From NCBI GenBank assembly GCA_034676185.1, contig JAUCCN010000010.1, positions 1-54,252 on the forward strand: a DNA stretch of 54,252 bases, read 5' to 3'. The notes below the pieces were generated by a model. It was given only the letters and a program-made list of their open reading frames with translations. It had not been told where the DNA came from and searched no databases. Every line of letters starts with the position of its first letter. The stretch's first letter is position 1. Below, one piece after another: positions 54,140 through 54,252 of this stretch. The stretch comes from UBA7396 sp034676185. Lineage in GTDB: Bacteria > Patescibacteriota > Gracilibacteria > BD1-5 > UBA6164. The position numbers and the translations under genes are program-made.

Positions 54140-54252
54140 TTAATTTGAAGTTTGAGTTTCTCTATTTCCTCTTCTTTCACCAAAGTTTCCTGATTGAGGA
54201 GTAATTCATTTTTCTTGCATAAGTGCTCTTATATCTTTTCCAGCATCAATTT
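54140..54252 (-). CDS. C-terminal part of an unknown protein (5' end beyond window)
   Basis: Only the last 37 codons or so are present, ending in GNFGERRGNRETQTSN then TAA. The frame includes one UGA (QEKGITPQS). It lies 23 bases upstream of the adaptor start on the same strand and is probably in the same transcript. The tail is Gly/Arg/Asn-rich. Function unknown. Confidence 0.6.

Overview
This window comes from a very AT-rich bacterium that reads UGA as glycine (genetic code 25). That code is known from the Candidate Phyla Radiation lineages Absconditabacteria (SR1) and Gracilibacteria (BD1-5/GN02). Read with the standard code, almost every gene is broken. Read with UGA as Gly, about 50 genes become continuous and end only in TAA or TAG. 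UGA falls on invariant glycines: the second Gly of the HtrA NSGG motif, the Walker A Gly of RadA and of the Clp ATPase, the MCGI start of GlmS, the GG of glutaredoxin and the DGGW of a fibrinogen-like domain. No rRNA, CRISPR array, transposase or phage gene was seen, and I found no tRNA-Gly(UCA).

Layout. 1-3273 (minus): metG, a hypothetical gene, dut, a 2Fe-2S ferredoxin, a glutaredoxin and a partial gene. 3274-3604: gene-free but rich in RNA structure. It holds two long hairpins with complementary loops and a terminator-like hairpin beside a pilin start. 3605-9582: a LamG-type pilin-like protein (frameshifted), valS (apparent frameshift at the N-terminus) and a fibrinogen-domain pilin with an 8-bp repeat array in its promoter. 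9718-15446: tsaC, an AI-2E/PerM-type transporter, rnr and a Clp-type AAA+ ATPase. 15574-15778: two tRNA-Leu genes. 15843-22086 (minus): an S-layer-homology protein with tandem InlB-like repeats, a large exported protein and three small proteins. 22219-33683: radA, a class I amidotransferase/ATP-grasp pair, an HtrA protease, glmS, a small exported protein, a divergent PAP2 protein, greA, an anchored protein, secE-nusG, trmB and a Ste24-type protease. 33840-40779: an anchored protein, a class A PBP, rpsO, an SH3-like exported protein, dprA and wecB. 40780-41691: gene-free by confident criteria, with a promoter-driven, terminator-bounded structured RNA candidate. 41692-48042: a membrane protein, a DHH phosphoesterase, a ferritin-like protein behind a Fur-box-like palindrome, and a cluster of minor-pilin-like genes. 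48064-54252 (minus): histidine kinase, response regulator, and a MacB-type permease, ABC ATPase and HlyD-type adaptor, then a partial gene.

Together the genes show a reduced housekeeping core (translation, repair, secretion, peptidoglycan precursor and polymerisation steps) beside a rich surface programme of pilins with adhesive domains, S-layer proteins and exported repeat proteins. This fits an attached or predatory CPR bacterium, which is inference. The most unusual signals are the two structured RNA regions (3404-3603 and about 41140-41621) and the repeat array before the fibrinogen-domain pilin.
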